DNA of 64,000 bases from Agathobaculum butyriciproducens (GTDB lineage Bacteria; Bacillota; Clostridia; Oscillospirales; Butyricicoccaceae), in assembly GCA_003096535.1 (NCBI GenBank), contig QEKJ01000001.1:62001-126000 (forward strand), given 5' to 3'. A model generated the notes under the pieces. The model worked only from the letters and a program-made list of their open reading frames with translations, was not told the origin of the DNA and did no database searches. This document shows positions 8,391 through 17,306 of the stretch, piece by piece (the first letter of the stretch is position 1; the number at the start of each line of letters is the position of its first letter). Position numbers and translations under genes: made by a program.

Positions 8391-9272
8391 TTATTCATCG
8401 ATGATGGTGGTGAAGGTCAGGGTTTCGCTTTCGTTCGGGTGCAATTTGCGGATACCCTGCTTGTGCTCGATGGCATGGTCAAGGTGATTGCCGTCCGGCA
8501 GGGTGCTCCACGGCTCGAGGCAGACGAACGGCACCTCGAAATCCTTATACGGGCTCCACACCGCGAAATAGTCGAAGTCGGTGAAGTCCATCGTCACACG
8601 GCGGCGGTTCTTCGTGCTGGCAATGGTTGCCGTGCGGAACGGCAGACCCTCGGTCATGACCGCATCGTTTGCAAACAGCTCGCGGGAAATCGGCAGTCTG
8701 CCGTCGGTCAGCGGAACGGAAACGCGGTCGGCGGTCAGCATGACGTTCTCGTCGGTTGCAATGCGGCTGAGCGCATCCGTGCCCTCAAACTCCACATAGT
8801 AGTCGGTTATTTTCTCGCCGTCCTCCCAGCAGAGCGTGTAGGCGTCATGGCCGCCAATCTCGTAATACATCACGGAATCGCTCGTATTCTTGACGATATG
8901 CTCCTTTTTCAGCGCATTTCCGTCCAAAGTATAGCGCACGGTGCAGATAAAATCCCACGGATACATCTTTTTCGTGTACTCGCTCGGCGTAAGCGTGAAT
9001 TCCGCACAGGTGCCGCTGATTTTCTGTGCCTGCCACTCCAGATCGCGCCCGAAGCCGTGCTGCGTGATCTCATACGGCTTACCGTCCACCGTATAGGTCT
9101 TATCCTTGAGCCGTCCCACGATCGGGAACAGAATGGGCGCATGGCGCTTCCATGCCGCCGGATCGCCCTTCCAGATGTACTCCGTGCCGTCCTTTTTGCT
9201 CGTAAAGCGGGTCAGCTCGGCACCGAATTCGTTAATTTCCACGCGAAAGCGTTCGTTTTCCAATACCTGCAT
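8391..9272 (-). CDS. Aldose 1-epimerase family protein (LacX-like)
   Basis: A 293-residue beta-sandwich sugar epimerase of the galactose mutarotase superfamily, subgroup LacX/YeaD-like. Supporting segments are the N-terminal EINEFGAELTRF, the substrate-site HAPILFPIVGRLKD near residue 50, ITQHGFGRDLEW near 75 and VCLEPWSTLPDGN near the C-terminus. It should interconvert alpha and beta anomers of a hexose or a sugar phosphate; the true substrate is not evident. The ATG at 9272 has AAAGGAGG about 8 bases upstream, so the longer in-frame extension to 9347 is not used. It appears to be a single-gene unit with its own promoter at 9301-9329. Confidence 0.85.
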   Translation of the reverse strand: MQVLENERFRVEINEFGAELTRFTSKKDGTEYIWKGDPAAWKRHAPILFPIVGRLKDKTYTVDGKPYEITQHGFGRDLEWQAQKISGTCAEFTLTPSEYTKKMYPWDFICTVRYTLDGNALKKEHIVKNTSDSVMYYEIGGHDAYTLCWEDGEKITDYYVEFEGTDALSRIATDENVMLTADRVSVPLTDGRLPISRELFANDAVMTEGLPFRTATIASTKNRRRVTMDFTDFDYFAVWSPYKDFEVPFVCLEPWSTLPDGNHLDHAIEHKQGIRKLHPNESETLTFTTIIDE

Positions 9273-9300
9273 GGGTTTTTCCTCCTTTACTCTTATGTTA

Positions 9301-9329
9301 AGGATACCCACTTTATCCGGTAAAGTCAA
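9301..9329 (-). promoter_or_regulatory. Promoter of the aldose epimerase gene
   Basis: Minus strand TTGACT (9324-9329), 17 bases, TATCCT (9301-9306), 29 bases before the start codon. Confidence 0.7.
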
Positions 9330-9333
9330 GAAA

Positions 9334-9614
9334 AAAGGACGAACCAAACGGTTCGTCCTTTGGAGGCTGTCAAAAAAGTATTATTATAATTTTTACGCTT
9401 CGTGCGACAGCACGCATAAAATAGAATTTGCGAAGCAAATTCATAAATTCCGGGAGCATGTATCTCGGAATTTATACAAGGGAAGAAAAAATGTGCCCGT
9501 AGGGCGCGGTTTTTCTTCGGTTTCGCTCGAAAGCGTGGTTTCGAGCGAGAGACTGTTCGGAAAACGAAGTTTTTCGACAGTCTCAAAAGGACGAACCAAA
9601 CGGTTCGTCCTTTG
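9334..9614. mobile_element. MITE-like element flanked by a duplicated terminator hairpin
   Basis: A perfect hairpin, AAAGGACGAACC-AAAC-GGTTCGTCCTTT, occurs at about 9335-9362 and again at about 9587-9614. The 225 bases between them begin GGAGGCTGTCAAAAAA and end TTTTTCGACAGTCTC, which are imperfect terminal inverted repeats. Inside are further palindromes, for example ATAAATTCCG/CGGAATTTAT near 9450-9473 and CGCTCGAAA/TTTCGAGCG near 9525-9550. No gene is convincing. The right-hand hairpin is 4 bases from the Hpt gene stop and would serve as its terminator; the left copy lies just before the epimerase promoter. Confidence 0.7.
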
Positions 9615-9617
9615 CTT

Positions 9618-9965
9618 TTACTCAAGCTCCGAAATCGCTCTGCGGATTGCGGCATCCTGCTGCTCCACGGCGTCGAGCAGGCTCCTGTCCTCGAGCGGCT
9701 TCTCCCCTCTCATGGCCTCGGTCAGCACAGCGCTGACCTGATACAGCCGCTCAAAACCGAGGTTCTGCGCTACGCCCTTGAGGGTATGCGCACCGCGGAA
9801 GGCAGCTTCCCAGTCCTGCTGCAGAACCGCGTTGTGCAGGTCGGCGCAGGTCGGGTCGTCCTGATACTTCTTCACGAACTTTTTCACCATATTCTCATTG
9901 CACAGGCGCTGCAGCGTGTCCGCATAATCGCCGCCGATCTGTGCATAAAACTCTTCCAGATTCAT
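9618..9965 (-). CDS. Histidine phosphotransfer (Hpt) domain protein
   Basis: A 115-residue stand-alone Hpt protein. The phosphoacceptor motif AHTLKGVAQNLGF places the histidine at residue 60, and the rest is the expected helical bundle. Such proteins shuttle phosphate between a hybrid histidine kinase and a response regulator. It follows the REC-HD-GYP-GGDEF gene by 14 bases on the same strand, so its partner is probably that receiver domain. No hybrid kinase is encoded next to it. The hairpin at 9587-9614 is a likely terminator. Confidence 0.88.
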   Translation of the reverse strand: MNLEEFYAQIGGDYADTLQRLCNENMVKKFVKKYQDDPTCADLHNAVLQQDWEAAFRGAHTLKGVAQNLGFERLYQVSAVLTEAMRGEKPLEDRSLLDAVEQQDAAIRRAISELE

Positions 9966-9979
9966 GTATGTACTCCTCC

Positions 9980-12361
9980 TCAGGTCTGTACGTCATTGCG
10001 CTTTTGCTTTGCCCAGTACATCAGCTTGTCCGCCCGGCGGATGGCCTCGACCAGCGGATGCGCCTGATACACACCGCCGATGCTGACGGTCGGGTGGATA
10101 TTCTCGTACTGCGGTATTTCGGTCGTGTACACGGCTCCCCGAATGCGCTCGAGTGTCGAACGGAATTTCTCCGCCGGGATATGCGACAGCAGCAGCACAA
10201 ATTCATCGCCGCCATAGCGGACGAGTGTGTCCGCTGTGTTGACGCGCGCGAGAATGACATTCGCAACGTGCCGCAGCACCGCGTCGCCCGCAAGGTGGCC
10301 GTATTCGTCGTTGATCTCCTTAAAGTTGTCAATGTCAATCACCGCCAGTGCCTCCGCCTTTTCCAGCTCGGGCTGCTGGTCCTCGAGGTAGCGGCGCCCG
10401 TACGCGCCCGTCACCGGATCCAGATAAAAATCCTCTCCGTGCGAGGCATCCAGCCGGAACTGCCGCCCGCCGCTCGTCACCCAAACGCTGTCGCTGAGCC
10501 TGCTGCCCAGCTCGAGCACGCACTCGCGTCCGTCCACGAGCAGATAGCGCGAAATCAGCTGATACGCGCACTCGTTGGTAAGCTCCAGCTTGCTCATGTG
10601 CGTCTTGTCCTCCATGCAGCGGCAGGAAATGCATCTGCTGCATCTTTTTCCGTGATTCCACACCGGAGAGCACGGCAGGACGCGGTCCGAGAACGTGCCG
10701 TCCGCATTCAGCTGCAGGATTTCGCCCCTTTTCGGATCAACCAGCCGCACCACATCAAAAATGCGGCTCATGCCCTGCATTGAATCCGCAAGCTGCCTGC
10801 CGGTGACAGCGCCGGAATCCGGCAGCGCCATTTCCGGCAGCATGATATCGGTCTGCATCTCGCGGAACTGACCGACAGCGCCGAGATACCGCGGCTTGGC
10901 GTCACTCGACCAGAGCGCACGGGCCGCGAGCATGTACTCGTGTTCCCAGCCGTTCTCCGGAAACCGCAGGGTGATCGGCATGCTGACATCCGGAGCATCC
11001 CGCGTGGTAACATACAGCGCGTTTTCCAGGCGGTGAAGGTCATCCTTGCTGAAGATCGTGAATTTTTCCGTATCCGTCGCATCATACAGACGGCTGCCAA
11101 ACGGCAGCGTATCCGTGTGGTCCGTCACAGAGATGGTGCGCGTTGCCGCATCATAGTCGAACTGAATGCCGCAGGACTGCTTGGCAAAGAAGTCGGTCTT
11201 GATACGCTCGGTCTCGAGCGCCTGAATCGAGCGCCCGACCTGCGGCGTCGCCTGCTTGAGCATCATTTCGGTCGAAAGCTGCTGCGTGTGCGCCGTGCTG
11301 TGCATATATCCCTCGTTCGCCTCGCGCAGACGCTCCCTGATCTGCAGCGACGCATCGAGCAGGCACTCGAGCAGCAGCGGATTGAACATGCCGCACTCGC
11401 CGTTTACGATCATCCGCAGGGCGGTCTCGTGGTCATACGCGGACTTGTAGCAGCGCACGCTTGTCAGCGCGTCGTACACATCGGCAACCGAAACGACCTG
11501 CGCCGCAATCGGGATCTCCTCTCCGGTCAGGCCGTCCGGATAGCCGCGGCCGTCGTAGCGCTCGTGATGCCAGCGCGCGATCTCATACGCGGTCTTGAGC
11601 AGCGGCTCCTCATTCGAGAACGGCAGGTCGTGCAGGATATCCGCGCCGACCGTCGTGTGCGACTTCATGATCTCAAACTCTTCCTTTGTCAGCTTGCCGG
11701 GCTTGTTGATGATCTCATCCGGAATACTGACCTTGCCGATATCGTGCAGCGCGGACGCACTCGAGATCAGCTGAATGTCCTCCTGCGTCAGCGAATAGCG
11801 GTCGGTCTTCTGCACCAGACGGCTCAGCAGCACCTCGGTGATGGTGCGGATGTGCAGCACATGCGGGCCGCTCTCGCCGTTGCGGAACTCGACAATATGG
11901 CTGAAGATATTGATCATCAGGTCGCTGATCTTTTCTTTTTCGTAAATCTGCTCGGCGGCAAGCCGCATCAGCCGCTTCTGCTTGGCGGCCAGTATCAGCG
12001 CGTTGACCACGCGGCGGCGCACGACCATACGGTCGAACGGGCGGCTGATATAGTCGGTAACGCCGAGGTCATACGCGCGCTCGATGTGCTCAATGCCGTT
12101 CTCCGCCGAGATCATCACCACCGGGATATCCTCGATCTGGCGGTTGTTGTTCATCGCGGTCAGCACGTCAAAGCCGTTCATCTCCGGCATGACCATATCC
12201 AGCAGGATAAGGTCGATATCGGTGTGCGTCCGCAGCAGCTCGATCGCGCGTGCGCCGTTTTCCGCCTCGATAAAATTGTATTCATCACCAAGAATATCGG
12301 CTAAGATCGTGCGATTCAGCTCGGAATCATCTACGATCAGAATCGTGCTTTTCTCTTTCAT
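9980..12361 (-). CDS. Response regulator with REC, HD-GYP and GGDEF domains
   Basis: A 793-residue cytosolic regulator. Counting from the chosen start, a CheY-like receiver occupies about 5-125 (VDDSELNRT; phospho-acceptor in LILLDMVMP). An HD-GYP phosphodiesterase covers about 150-350 (ALHDIGK, HHERYDGRGYP), a middle region of about 200 residues contains a CSRCISCRC cysteine cluster, and a GGDEF domain ends the protein (VRYGGDEFVLL). Both c-di-GMP-degrading and c-di-GMP-making motifs look intact. The ATG at 12361 has AGGAGG about 11 bases upstream; the frame extends 33 codons further without a better site. It is probably co-transcribed with the Hpt gene, giving a phosphorelay output on c-di-GMP. 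Confidence 0.9.
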   Translation of the reverse strand: MKEKSTILIVDDSELNRTILADILGDEYNFIEAENGARAIELLRTHTDIDLILLDMVMPEMNGFDVLTAMNNNRQIEDIPVVMISAENGIEHIERAYDLGVTDYISRPFDRMVVRRRVVNALILAAKQKRLMRLAAEQIYEKEKISDLMINIFSHIVEFRNGESGPHVLHIRTITEVLLSRLVQKTDRYSLTQEDIQLISSASALHDIGKVSIPDEIINKPGKLTKEEFEIMKSHTTVGADILHDLPFSNEEPLLKTAYEIARWHHERYDGRGYPDGLTGEEIPIAAQVVSVADVYDALTSVRCYKSAYDHETALRMIVNGECGMFNPLLLECLLDASLQIRERLREANEGYMHSTAHTQQLSTEMMLKQATPQVGRSIQALETERIKTDFFAKQSCGIQFDYDAATRTISVTDHTDTLPFGSRLYDATDTEKFTIFSKDDLHRLENALYVTTRDAPDVSMPITLRFPENGWEHEYMLAARALWSSDAKPRYLGAVGQFREMQTDIMLPEMALPDSGAVTGRQLADSMQGMSRIFDVVRLVDPKRGEILQLNADGTFSDRVLPCSPVWNHGKRCSRCISCRCMEDKTHMSKLELTNECAYQLISRYLLVDGRECVLELGSRLSDSVWVTSGGRQFRLDASHGEDFYLDPVTGAYGRRYLEDQQPELEKAEALAVIDIDNFKEINDEYGHLAGDAVLRHVANVILARVNTADTLVRYGGDEFVLLLSHIPAEKFRSTLERIRGAVYTTEIPQYENIHPTVSIGGVYQAHPLVEAIRRADKLMYWAKQKRNDVQT

Positions 12362-12520
12362 TCGTGCTAAAACCTCCTGCCGGTCAAGCAATAGATACCG
12401 TGATTGATTGATCACAGGCCGCATAAAACAAATCGTGTTCCTGCATGCATCTGCATGCATAAAAGCCGAGGTCTGCAGGGCAGAAAACCGGCAGGGATAA
12501 CGCTAAAATAATCCATTAGT

Positions 12521-12549
12521 ATGATAACATTCTTTACAGGTTTATGCAA
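12521..12549 (-). promoter_or_regulatory. Promoter of the c-di-GMP regulator operon
   Basis: Minus strand TTGCAT (12544-12549), 17 bases, TATCAT (12521-12526). The leader of about 150 bases to the ATG at 12361 holds a direct repeat of TGCATGCA near 12443-12460. A run of 17 A at 12602-12618 lies between this promoter and the feoB stop. I see no c-di-GMP riboswitch in the leader. Confidence 0.7.
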
Positions 12550-12637
12550 GCTATTTTGTTTTGAAAATGCAGATTTTTTAACATTTCACACGTTTTACCC
12601 TAAAAAAAAAAAAAAAAACGCACTTTTTTCCTGCTTT

Positions 12638-14485
12638 TCAGCCTGCCGAAGCAAGCATGCAGTGTATCAATATGCAAAAGGCAAGCCCGACTCCCGCAGG
12701 AATCAGCACCGCCGCCAGTGTCCACTTTGCGCTGCGCGTCTCCTGCAGGATGGTAAGGCAGGTTGTCGAGCACGGTGCGTGCGCCACGGTGAGCACCAGT
12801 GTGCAGAGCGCGGTCTGCACCGTCCAGCCGTTTGCCAGCAGCAGCGCGCGGAAGGAGGCAAAGTCCACGCCGGAGGCAATCGTGCCGGACGAGAGGTAGC
12901 CCATCACGATGAGCGGCATGACCAGCTCATTCGCCGGAAAGCCGAGGATGAACGCAAGCAGTATCACGCCGTCTATCCCGAACACCCGCGCTGCCGGGTC
13001 TAAAAATGCCGTGATGTGCGACAGGATAGCTGCATTCCCTATCTGCACATTGGCGAGCAGCCAGATGAGCACGCCCGCCGGAGCCGCCACAGCGGCGGCT
13101 CTCGCAAGGACGAACAGCGTCCGGTCGCGCACGCTGCGCACGATAACGCGCCCGATCTGCGGCATGCGGTAGGGCGGCAGCTCGAGCGCAAACGACACCG
13201 CCTCTCCGCGCAAAACCGTTGCCGAGAGAATGCGTGACACGAGCAGCGTCAATCCCACGCTTGCCGCGATGACGCCGGTCAGCAGCAGCGCGCCGCCTGC
13301 CGCGCTGCCCGCGAAAAACACCGAGCACAGGAAAATAAGCAGCGGAAACCGTCCGTTGCACGGCGCAAAGCTGTTGGTTAGGATGGCGATCAGCCGCTCC
13401 CGCGGCGAGTCGATGATGCGGCAGCCTGTCACGCCGCAGGCGTTGCACCCGAAACCCATGCACATGGTCAGGCTCTGCTTGCCGCTCGCTCTCGCGCACT
13501 GGAAGGCGTGGTCAAGCTGAAACGCCACGCGCGGCAGGTAGCCTGCGTCCTCGAGCAGCGTGAACAGCGGGAAGAAAATCGCCATCGGCGGCAGCATGAC
13601 CGAGACAACAGTTGCCAGTACGCGCCATAACCCGTCGGTCAGCATCGAGACGAAAAACGGCGGCAGTCCCAGCTTCGCAAGCGCACCCGCAAACGGCGTT
13701 CCGAGTGCCAGAAGATGCGTGCTCAGCCACTCGCTCGGCACGTTTGCGCCGAATAGAGTGATGTAAAACACGCCTGCGAGCAGCAGCAGCATGAGCGGCA
13801 CGCCAAACCTCCGGCTGAGGATCACATCGTCCGCTCGGTCATCCCGCGCGCAGGCGCATTCCGGCTGCTTGACGCACGTCAGTGCGATCTCCTCCGCGCG
13901 GAGTGCCGCCGCTGCGGTTGCAATATCGTCCCTCTGTTCCTCCGTCAAATCCTCGTCCATCGCCGGATAGCGGATGGCGGTCGGGTGCGTTTCATTTTCG
14001 CCTGCCGCCGCTCGGCGTATCGCGGCTTCAAGCTCGTGCAGACCCTTTCCCTGCCGTGCGGCGCACGGTATCACCGGTATGCCAAGCTCTCGCTCGAGCG
14101 CGGCAACATCAATCTCAATGCCCTTTTTCGCGGCTTCATCCATGAGATTCAGGCACAGAATGGCGTTTTTCTGTACCTCCAGTACCTGCAAAGCAAGGAT
14201 GAGGCTGCGCTCCAGACAGCCCGCGTCCGCCACGAGCACCACCGCGCACGCCTGACCCGAAACCAGAAATTCCCGCGCGGCACGCTCCTCCTCCGAGTGC
14301 GCCCGCAGCGAATAAGTACCCGGCAGGTCGGTCAGCGTCAGTCCGCCGCCGCGCAGCCTGCCCTCGGCGCACGCGACTGTTTTGCCGCTCCAGTTGCCGG
14401 TGTGCTGACGGCTGCCGGTCAGGGCGTTGAACACGGTCGATTTGCCGACGTTCGGGTTGCCCGCCAGCGCCACGGTGCGCCTCAT
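12638..14485 (-). CDS. feoB: Ferrous iron transporter B
   Basis: A 615-residue inner-membrane Fe(II) importer with an N-terminal GTPase. G1 is GNPNVGKSTVFNALTG near residue 8, G3 is DLPGTYSL near 52 and G4 is NLMDEA near 112. The membrane part has the paired Gate motifs, including CMGFGCNACGVTGCRII and NSFAPCNGRFPLLIFL. At 615 residues it is a compact member of the family. The ATG at 14485 overlaps the feoA stop codon (ATGA), fixing the start and showing translational coupling. The longer in-frame extension upstream is rejected for that reason. Confidence 0.95.
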   Translation of the reverse strand: MRRTVALAGNPNVGKSTVFNALTGSRQHTGNWSGKTVACAEGRLRGGGLTLTDLPGTYSLRAHSEEERAAREFLVSGQACAVVLVADAGCLERSLILALQVLEVQKNAILCLNLMDEAAKKGIEIDVAALERELGIPVIPCAARQGKGLHELEAAIRRAAAGENETHPTAIRYPAMDEDLTEEQRDDIATAAAALRAEEIALTCVKQPECACARDDRADDVILSRRFGVPLMLLLLAGVFYITLFGANVPSEWLSTHLLALGTPFAGALAKLGLPPFFVSMLTDGLWRVLATVVSVMLPPMAIFFPLFTLLEDAGYLPRVAFQLDHAFQCARASGKQSLTMCMGFGCNACGVTGCRIIDSPRERLIAILTNSFAPCNGRFPLLIFLCSVFFAGSAAGGALLLTGVIAASVGLTLLVSRILSATVLRGEAVSFALELPPYRMPQIGRVIVRSVRDRTLFVLARAAAVAAPAGVLIWLLANVQIGNAAILSHITAFLDPAARVFGIDGVILLAFILGFPANELVMPLIVMGYLSSGTIASGVDFASFRALLLANGWTVQTALCTLVLTVAHAPCSTTCLTILQETRSAKWTLAAVLIPAGVGLAFCILIHCMLASAG

Positions 14486-14721
14486 GGCTGCACCTCGATT
14501 TGAGCGGCATCGCATTTACGCAGGGCAACCACCGCGCCGCGTATCCGGTACGCGATCGGGTCGCCCGAGAGCGCACGCCGCACACAGGTGACGCGCGTGC
14601 CCGGCACCAGACCCAAATCCTGCACGCGCCGCCGCATGCCGCCGCTGAGGTGCAGCGCCGCGACCCGCGCCTGCTGTCCGTCCCGCAGCGCCGACAGCGA
14701 AATATTTGCCGAATCTGCCAT
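14482..14721 (-). CDS. feoA: Ferrous iron transport protein A
   Basis: A 79-residue SH3-like FeoA protein, beginning MADSANISLSALRDGQ, with GGMRRRVQDLGLVPGTRVTC and ending DAAQIEVQP. FeoA is a small cytosolic accessory of FeoB. It is the first gene of the pair and overlaps feoB by 4 bases. I could not find a clear Fur box or a strong promoter in the short gap to the divergent S1-domain gene. Confidence 0.93.
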   Translation of the reverse strand: MADSANISLSALRDGQQARVAALHLSGGMRRRVQDLGLVPGTRVTCVRRALSGDPIAYRIRGAVVALRKCDAAQIEVQP

Positions 14722-14840
14722 CCAATCAGCCCCTTATCCATAATTTCTGCTTACAGACTATGCACTTTTGCGAAATTTGGTGCTACTCTGCCCTGCCTGC
14801 ACATATAGTAAGGCAGACCCCAAAGGAGGCTCGGCTGCAT

Positions 14841-15779
14841 ATGAAAACAAGCGAATCCTATCTGCCTGAGGGCAGCTACATGGTACAGCCTGCGGTTCGG
14901 CAGGCATTTTCAACGCTCGGCGCGCTGCGGCAGGCGCAGGACGAGGGACGCATTCTGGAAGCTGTCGCACAGCGGTGCACCGCCGCGCACGACCTTCTGT
15001 TCGACCTCGGCATCGCGCAGGGCATCCTGCCGCGCGTGTCCTGCGCGCTCGGCGTGGCGGAGGGCGACACGCGCGAGATTGCCATCCTGTCGCGTGTAGG
15101 CAAGCCCACCTGCTTCGTCGTCACCGATATCGACGAGAGCACAGACCCGCCCACAGTGTGGCTGTCGCGCACCATCGTCCAGCAGAAGGCGCAGGACCGG
15201 ATGCTTGATTCCCTCCGTCCGGGTGACGTGATTCCGGCGCGTGTGACGCATCTGGAGCCGTTCGGCGCATTCGTGGACGCAGGCTGCGGCGTGCCGTCGC
15301 TCATCGGCATCGAAAATCTGTCCGTGTCGCGCATCTGCCACCCGAGCGACCGATTGACCGTCGGGCAGTCCATTTTAGCCGCTGTCCGCACCGTGGAGCC
15401 GGAAAACCGGCGCATTTCGCTCACCCACCGCGAGCTGCTCGGCACCTGGGCACAGAACGCGGCGCTGTTCTCCGTCGGTGAGACCGTGCGCGGCGTTGTC
15501 CGCTCCATCGAGCCGTACGGCGTGTTCATCGAGCTTACGCCCAACCTGTCCGGTCTCGCGGAGCCGCGCGCAGACCTGCGGCCCGGCATGGCGGTATCCG
15601 TGTACATCAAGTCCATCCTGCCGCAGCGGATGAAGGTAAAGCTGACCGTCATCGACGTTCTCGCGCCGTATGACGCACCGACACCGCCACGGTATTTCAT
15701 CACCGAAGGGCATATTGATGAATGGACCTATACGCCGGTTGGGTGCGATAAAAAGCCGGTTAAAACCGTTTTCGAGTGA
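14841..15779 (+). CDS. S1 RNA-binding domain protein (ribosomal protein S1-like)
   Basis: A 312-residue protein with an unassigned N-terminal region (about 1-120) and two S1 OB-folds. The first S1 domain has RPGDVIPARVTHLEPFGAFVD and the second has VGETVRGVVRSIEPYGVFIEL. Such proteins bind RNA; homologues are often annotated as 30S protein S1, but two S1 domains are fewer than in a true S1, so a ribosome-associated or regulatory role is only inferred. The ATG at 14841 follows AAAGGAGG by about 11 bases; the longer in-frame start at 14706 would overlap feoA. It appears monocistronic. Confidence 0.82.
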   Translation: MKTSESYLPEGSYMVQPAVRQAFSTLGALRQAQDEGRILEAVAQRCTAAHDLLFDLGIAQGILPRVSCALGVAEGDTREIAILSRVGKPTCFVVTDIDESTDPPTVWLSRTIVQQKAQDRMLDSLRPGDVIPARVTHLEPFGAFVDAGCGVPSLIGIENLSVSRICHPSDRLTVGQSILAAVRTVEPENRRISLTHRELLGTWAQNAALFSVGETVRGVVRSIEPYGVFIELTPNLSGLAEPRADLRPGMAVSVYIKSILPQRMKVKLTVIDVLAPYDAPTPPRYFITEGHIDEWTYTPVGCDKKPVKTVFE

Positions 15780-15829
15780 ACAGCGAAAAAATGGAGAATG
15801 AAACCGTCACGTTCATTCTCCATTTTCCA
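15780..15829. repeat. AATGGAGAATG palindrome between convergent genes
   Basis: AATGGAGAATGAA ... TTCATTCTCCATT forms a 13-base stem around a 9-base loop (about 15790-15826). It belongs to the family at 2255 and 18366. Lying between convergent stop codons, it may act as a bidirectional transcription stop. Confidence 0.7.
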
Positions 15830-17080
15830 TTATTTCTGATTTTTCACTCTATCCCAGTACGCTTTCGCAGCCTGTTCGGTCTTATTCGGGCCGTATTCGT
15901 AGTATTGCGCGCCGCGCAGCTCCTCGGGCAGATACTCCTGCTGCACCCAGTGATTAGGATACATATGCGGATACTGATACGTCAGTCCGCGGCCTAATTT
16001 CTTTGCGCCGCCGTAATGCGCATCCTTAAGGTGCGCCGGAATATCGCCTGCCCTGCCCGCCCGAATGTCGGCAATGGCGGCATCAATGCCGTTGATGGCA
16101 CTGTTGGACTTGGGCGCGGTCGCCATTAAAATGATCGCCTCCGCGAGCGGAATCCGCGCCTCGGGCAATCCCAGCTGGAACGCGCTGTCCACGCACGCCT
16201 TGACGATGGCGGCGCACTGCGGGTACGCCAAACCGATATCCTCACTCGCAATGACCAGCATGCGCCGCGCCGCGGAGATCATATCGCCTGCCTCGAGCAG
16301 CCGCGCGAGATAATGCAGCGCCGCGTCCGGGTCGGAGCCGCGCACGGACTTCTGCAGCGCCGAGAGGATGTCATAATGGCTGTCGCCGTCGCGGTCGTAG
16401 CGCATATTCGAGCGCTGCGCCGCCTGCTGCGCGTCCGCGAGCGTGATGCCGTCCGCCCCCGCACCGGAGACGAGCAGCTCGACCGCGCCGAGCGCCTTTC
16501 GCACGTCGCCGCCGACCGCCTGCGCGATGTAATCCGCCACGCCGTCCTCGACCGGCTTTGCGTCCTCGCCCATCGCAAGTTTCAACGCACGTTCCACTGC
16601 CCGGCGCATATCGGCAGCCTCGACCGGCTTGAACTCGAATACCGTGCAGCGGCTTAAAATCGCGTTGTAGATGTAAAAATACGGGTTTTCCGTTGTGGAT
16701 GCAATCAGCGTGATCTTGCCGGTTTCGATGAACTCCAGCAGGCTCTGCTGCTGCTTTTTGTTGAAATACTGGATCTCATCGAGGTACACAAGCGCACCGT
16801 TCGGCGCAAGGAAGGTGTCCAGCTCGTCAATGATCGCCTTGATGTCGGCAATGCCCGCCGTGGTGGCGTTTAAGTGGTATAACTTGCGGTCGGTCTGCTG
16901 CGCGATGATGGACGCGACCGTGGTCTTGCCCACGCCGGACGGCCCGTAAAATATCAGGTTCGGGATGCTGCCGCTTTCAATGACGCGGCGCAAAAGGCCG
17001 TTTTCGCCCAGTAAATGCCGCTGCCCGACCACATCGTCCAATGTCTTCGGACGGATTTTGTCTGCTAAAGGTTGGTACAT
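15830..17080 (-). CDS. rarA: Replication-associated recombination protein A (AAA ATPase)
   Basis: A 416-residue clamp-loader-like AAA+ ATPase (RarA/MgsA/WRNIP1 family) that acts at stalled replication forks. Motifs are the N-terminal PLADKIRPKTLDDVVGQ, Walker A GPSGVGKTT near residue 50, Walker B ALVYLDEIQYF near 98, sensor ASTTENP near 130, and the C-terminal family segments SEDIGLAYPQC and YPHMYPNHWVQQEYLPEEL. Length is normal. The gene has its own promoter divergent from hisC, with a dispersed repeat lying in its leader. Confidence 0.94.
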   Translation of the reverse strand: MYQPLADKIRPKTLDDVVGQRHLLGENGLLRRVIESGSIPNLIFYGPSGVGKTTVASIIAQQTDRKLYHLNATTAGIADIKAIIDELDTFLAPNGALVYLDEIQYFNKKQQQSLLEFIETGKITLIASTTENPYFYIYNAILSRCTVFEFKPVEAADMRRAVERALKLAMGEDAKPVEDGVADYIAQAVGGDVRKALGAVELLVSGAGADGITLADAQQAAQRSNMRYDRDGDSHYDILSALQKSVRGSDPDAALHYLARLLEAGDMISAARRMLVIASEDIGLAYPQCAAIVKACVDSAFQLGLPEARIPLAEAIILMATAPKSNSAINGIDAAIADIRAGRAGDIPAHLKDAHYGGAKKLGRGLTYQYPHMYPNHWVQQEYLPEELRGAQYYEYGPNKTEQAAKAYWDRVKNQK

Positions 17081-17111
17081 GATTTAACCCTTCATTAGTC
17101 GTTTAATGTCT

Positions 17112-17200
17112 ATCAGAGTGGAGAGTGAGGAGTGAAGAGTGAAGATTTACTCACCGAGAACACGGAACCCGCCGTATCTCACGTTCTCTCCACTCTATTA
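17112..17200. repeat. GAGTGAAGAGTGGAGA dispersed repeat
   Basis: GAGTGGAGAGTGAGGAGTGA at about 17117 and TTCTCTCCACTCTATT at about 17182 are complementary halves of a foldback lying in the rarA leader. Related copies are at 36113-36184 and 46555-46655. Confidence 0.6.
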
Positions 17201-17205
17201 TAAGG

Positions 17206-17234
17206 ATTATACCACACTCTCTCCCGATTCACAA
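17206..17234 (-). promoter_or_regulatory. rarA promoter
   Basis: Minus strand TTGTGA (17229-17234), 17 bases, TATAAT (17206-17211). A second TATAAT overlaps just downstream. Back-to-back with the hisC promoter. Confidence 0.65.
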
Positions 17235-17240
17235 ATCCTC

Positions 17241-17269
17241 TTGACTTTATCGCTTTATTATGATAAACT
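17241..17269 (+). promoter_or_regulatory. hisC promoter
   Basis: TTGACT (17241-17246), 17 bases, TAAACT (17264-17269), 37 bases before the start codon. Confidence 0.75.
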
Positions 17270-17306
17270 ATCCCCATCAAAGAAAACGAACACAGGAGGT
17301 CTTCCC

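Noticed and set aside
12362..12520. c-di-GMP riboswitch in the leader of the GGDEF/HD-GYP gene
   Set aside because: The conserved GEMM sequence blocks are not found.
12638..14515. Longer feoB, gmk (43416), hisC (17139) and purB (25736) starts
   Set aside because: Each extension runs through an upstream gene, promoter or ribosome site, and homologues begin at the shorter starts chosen.
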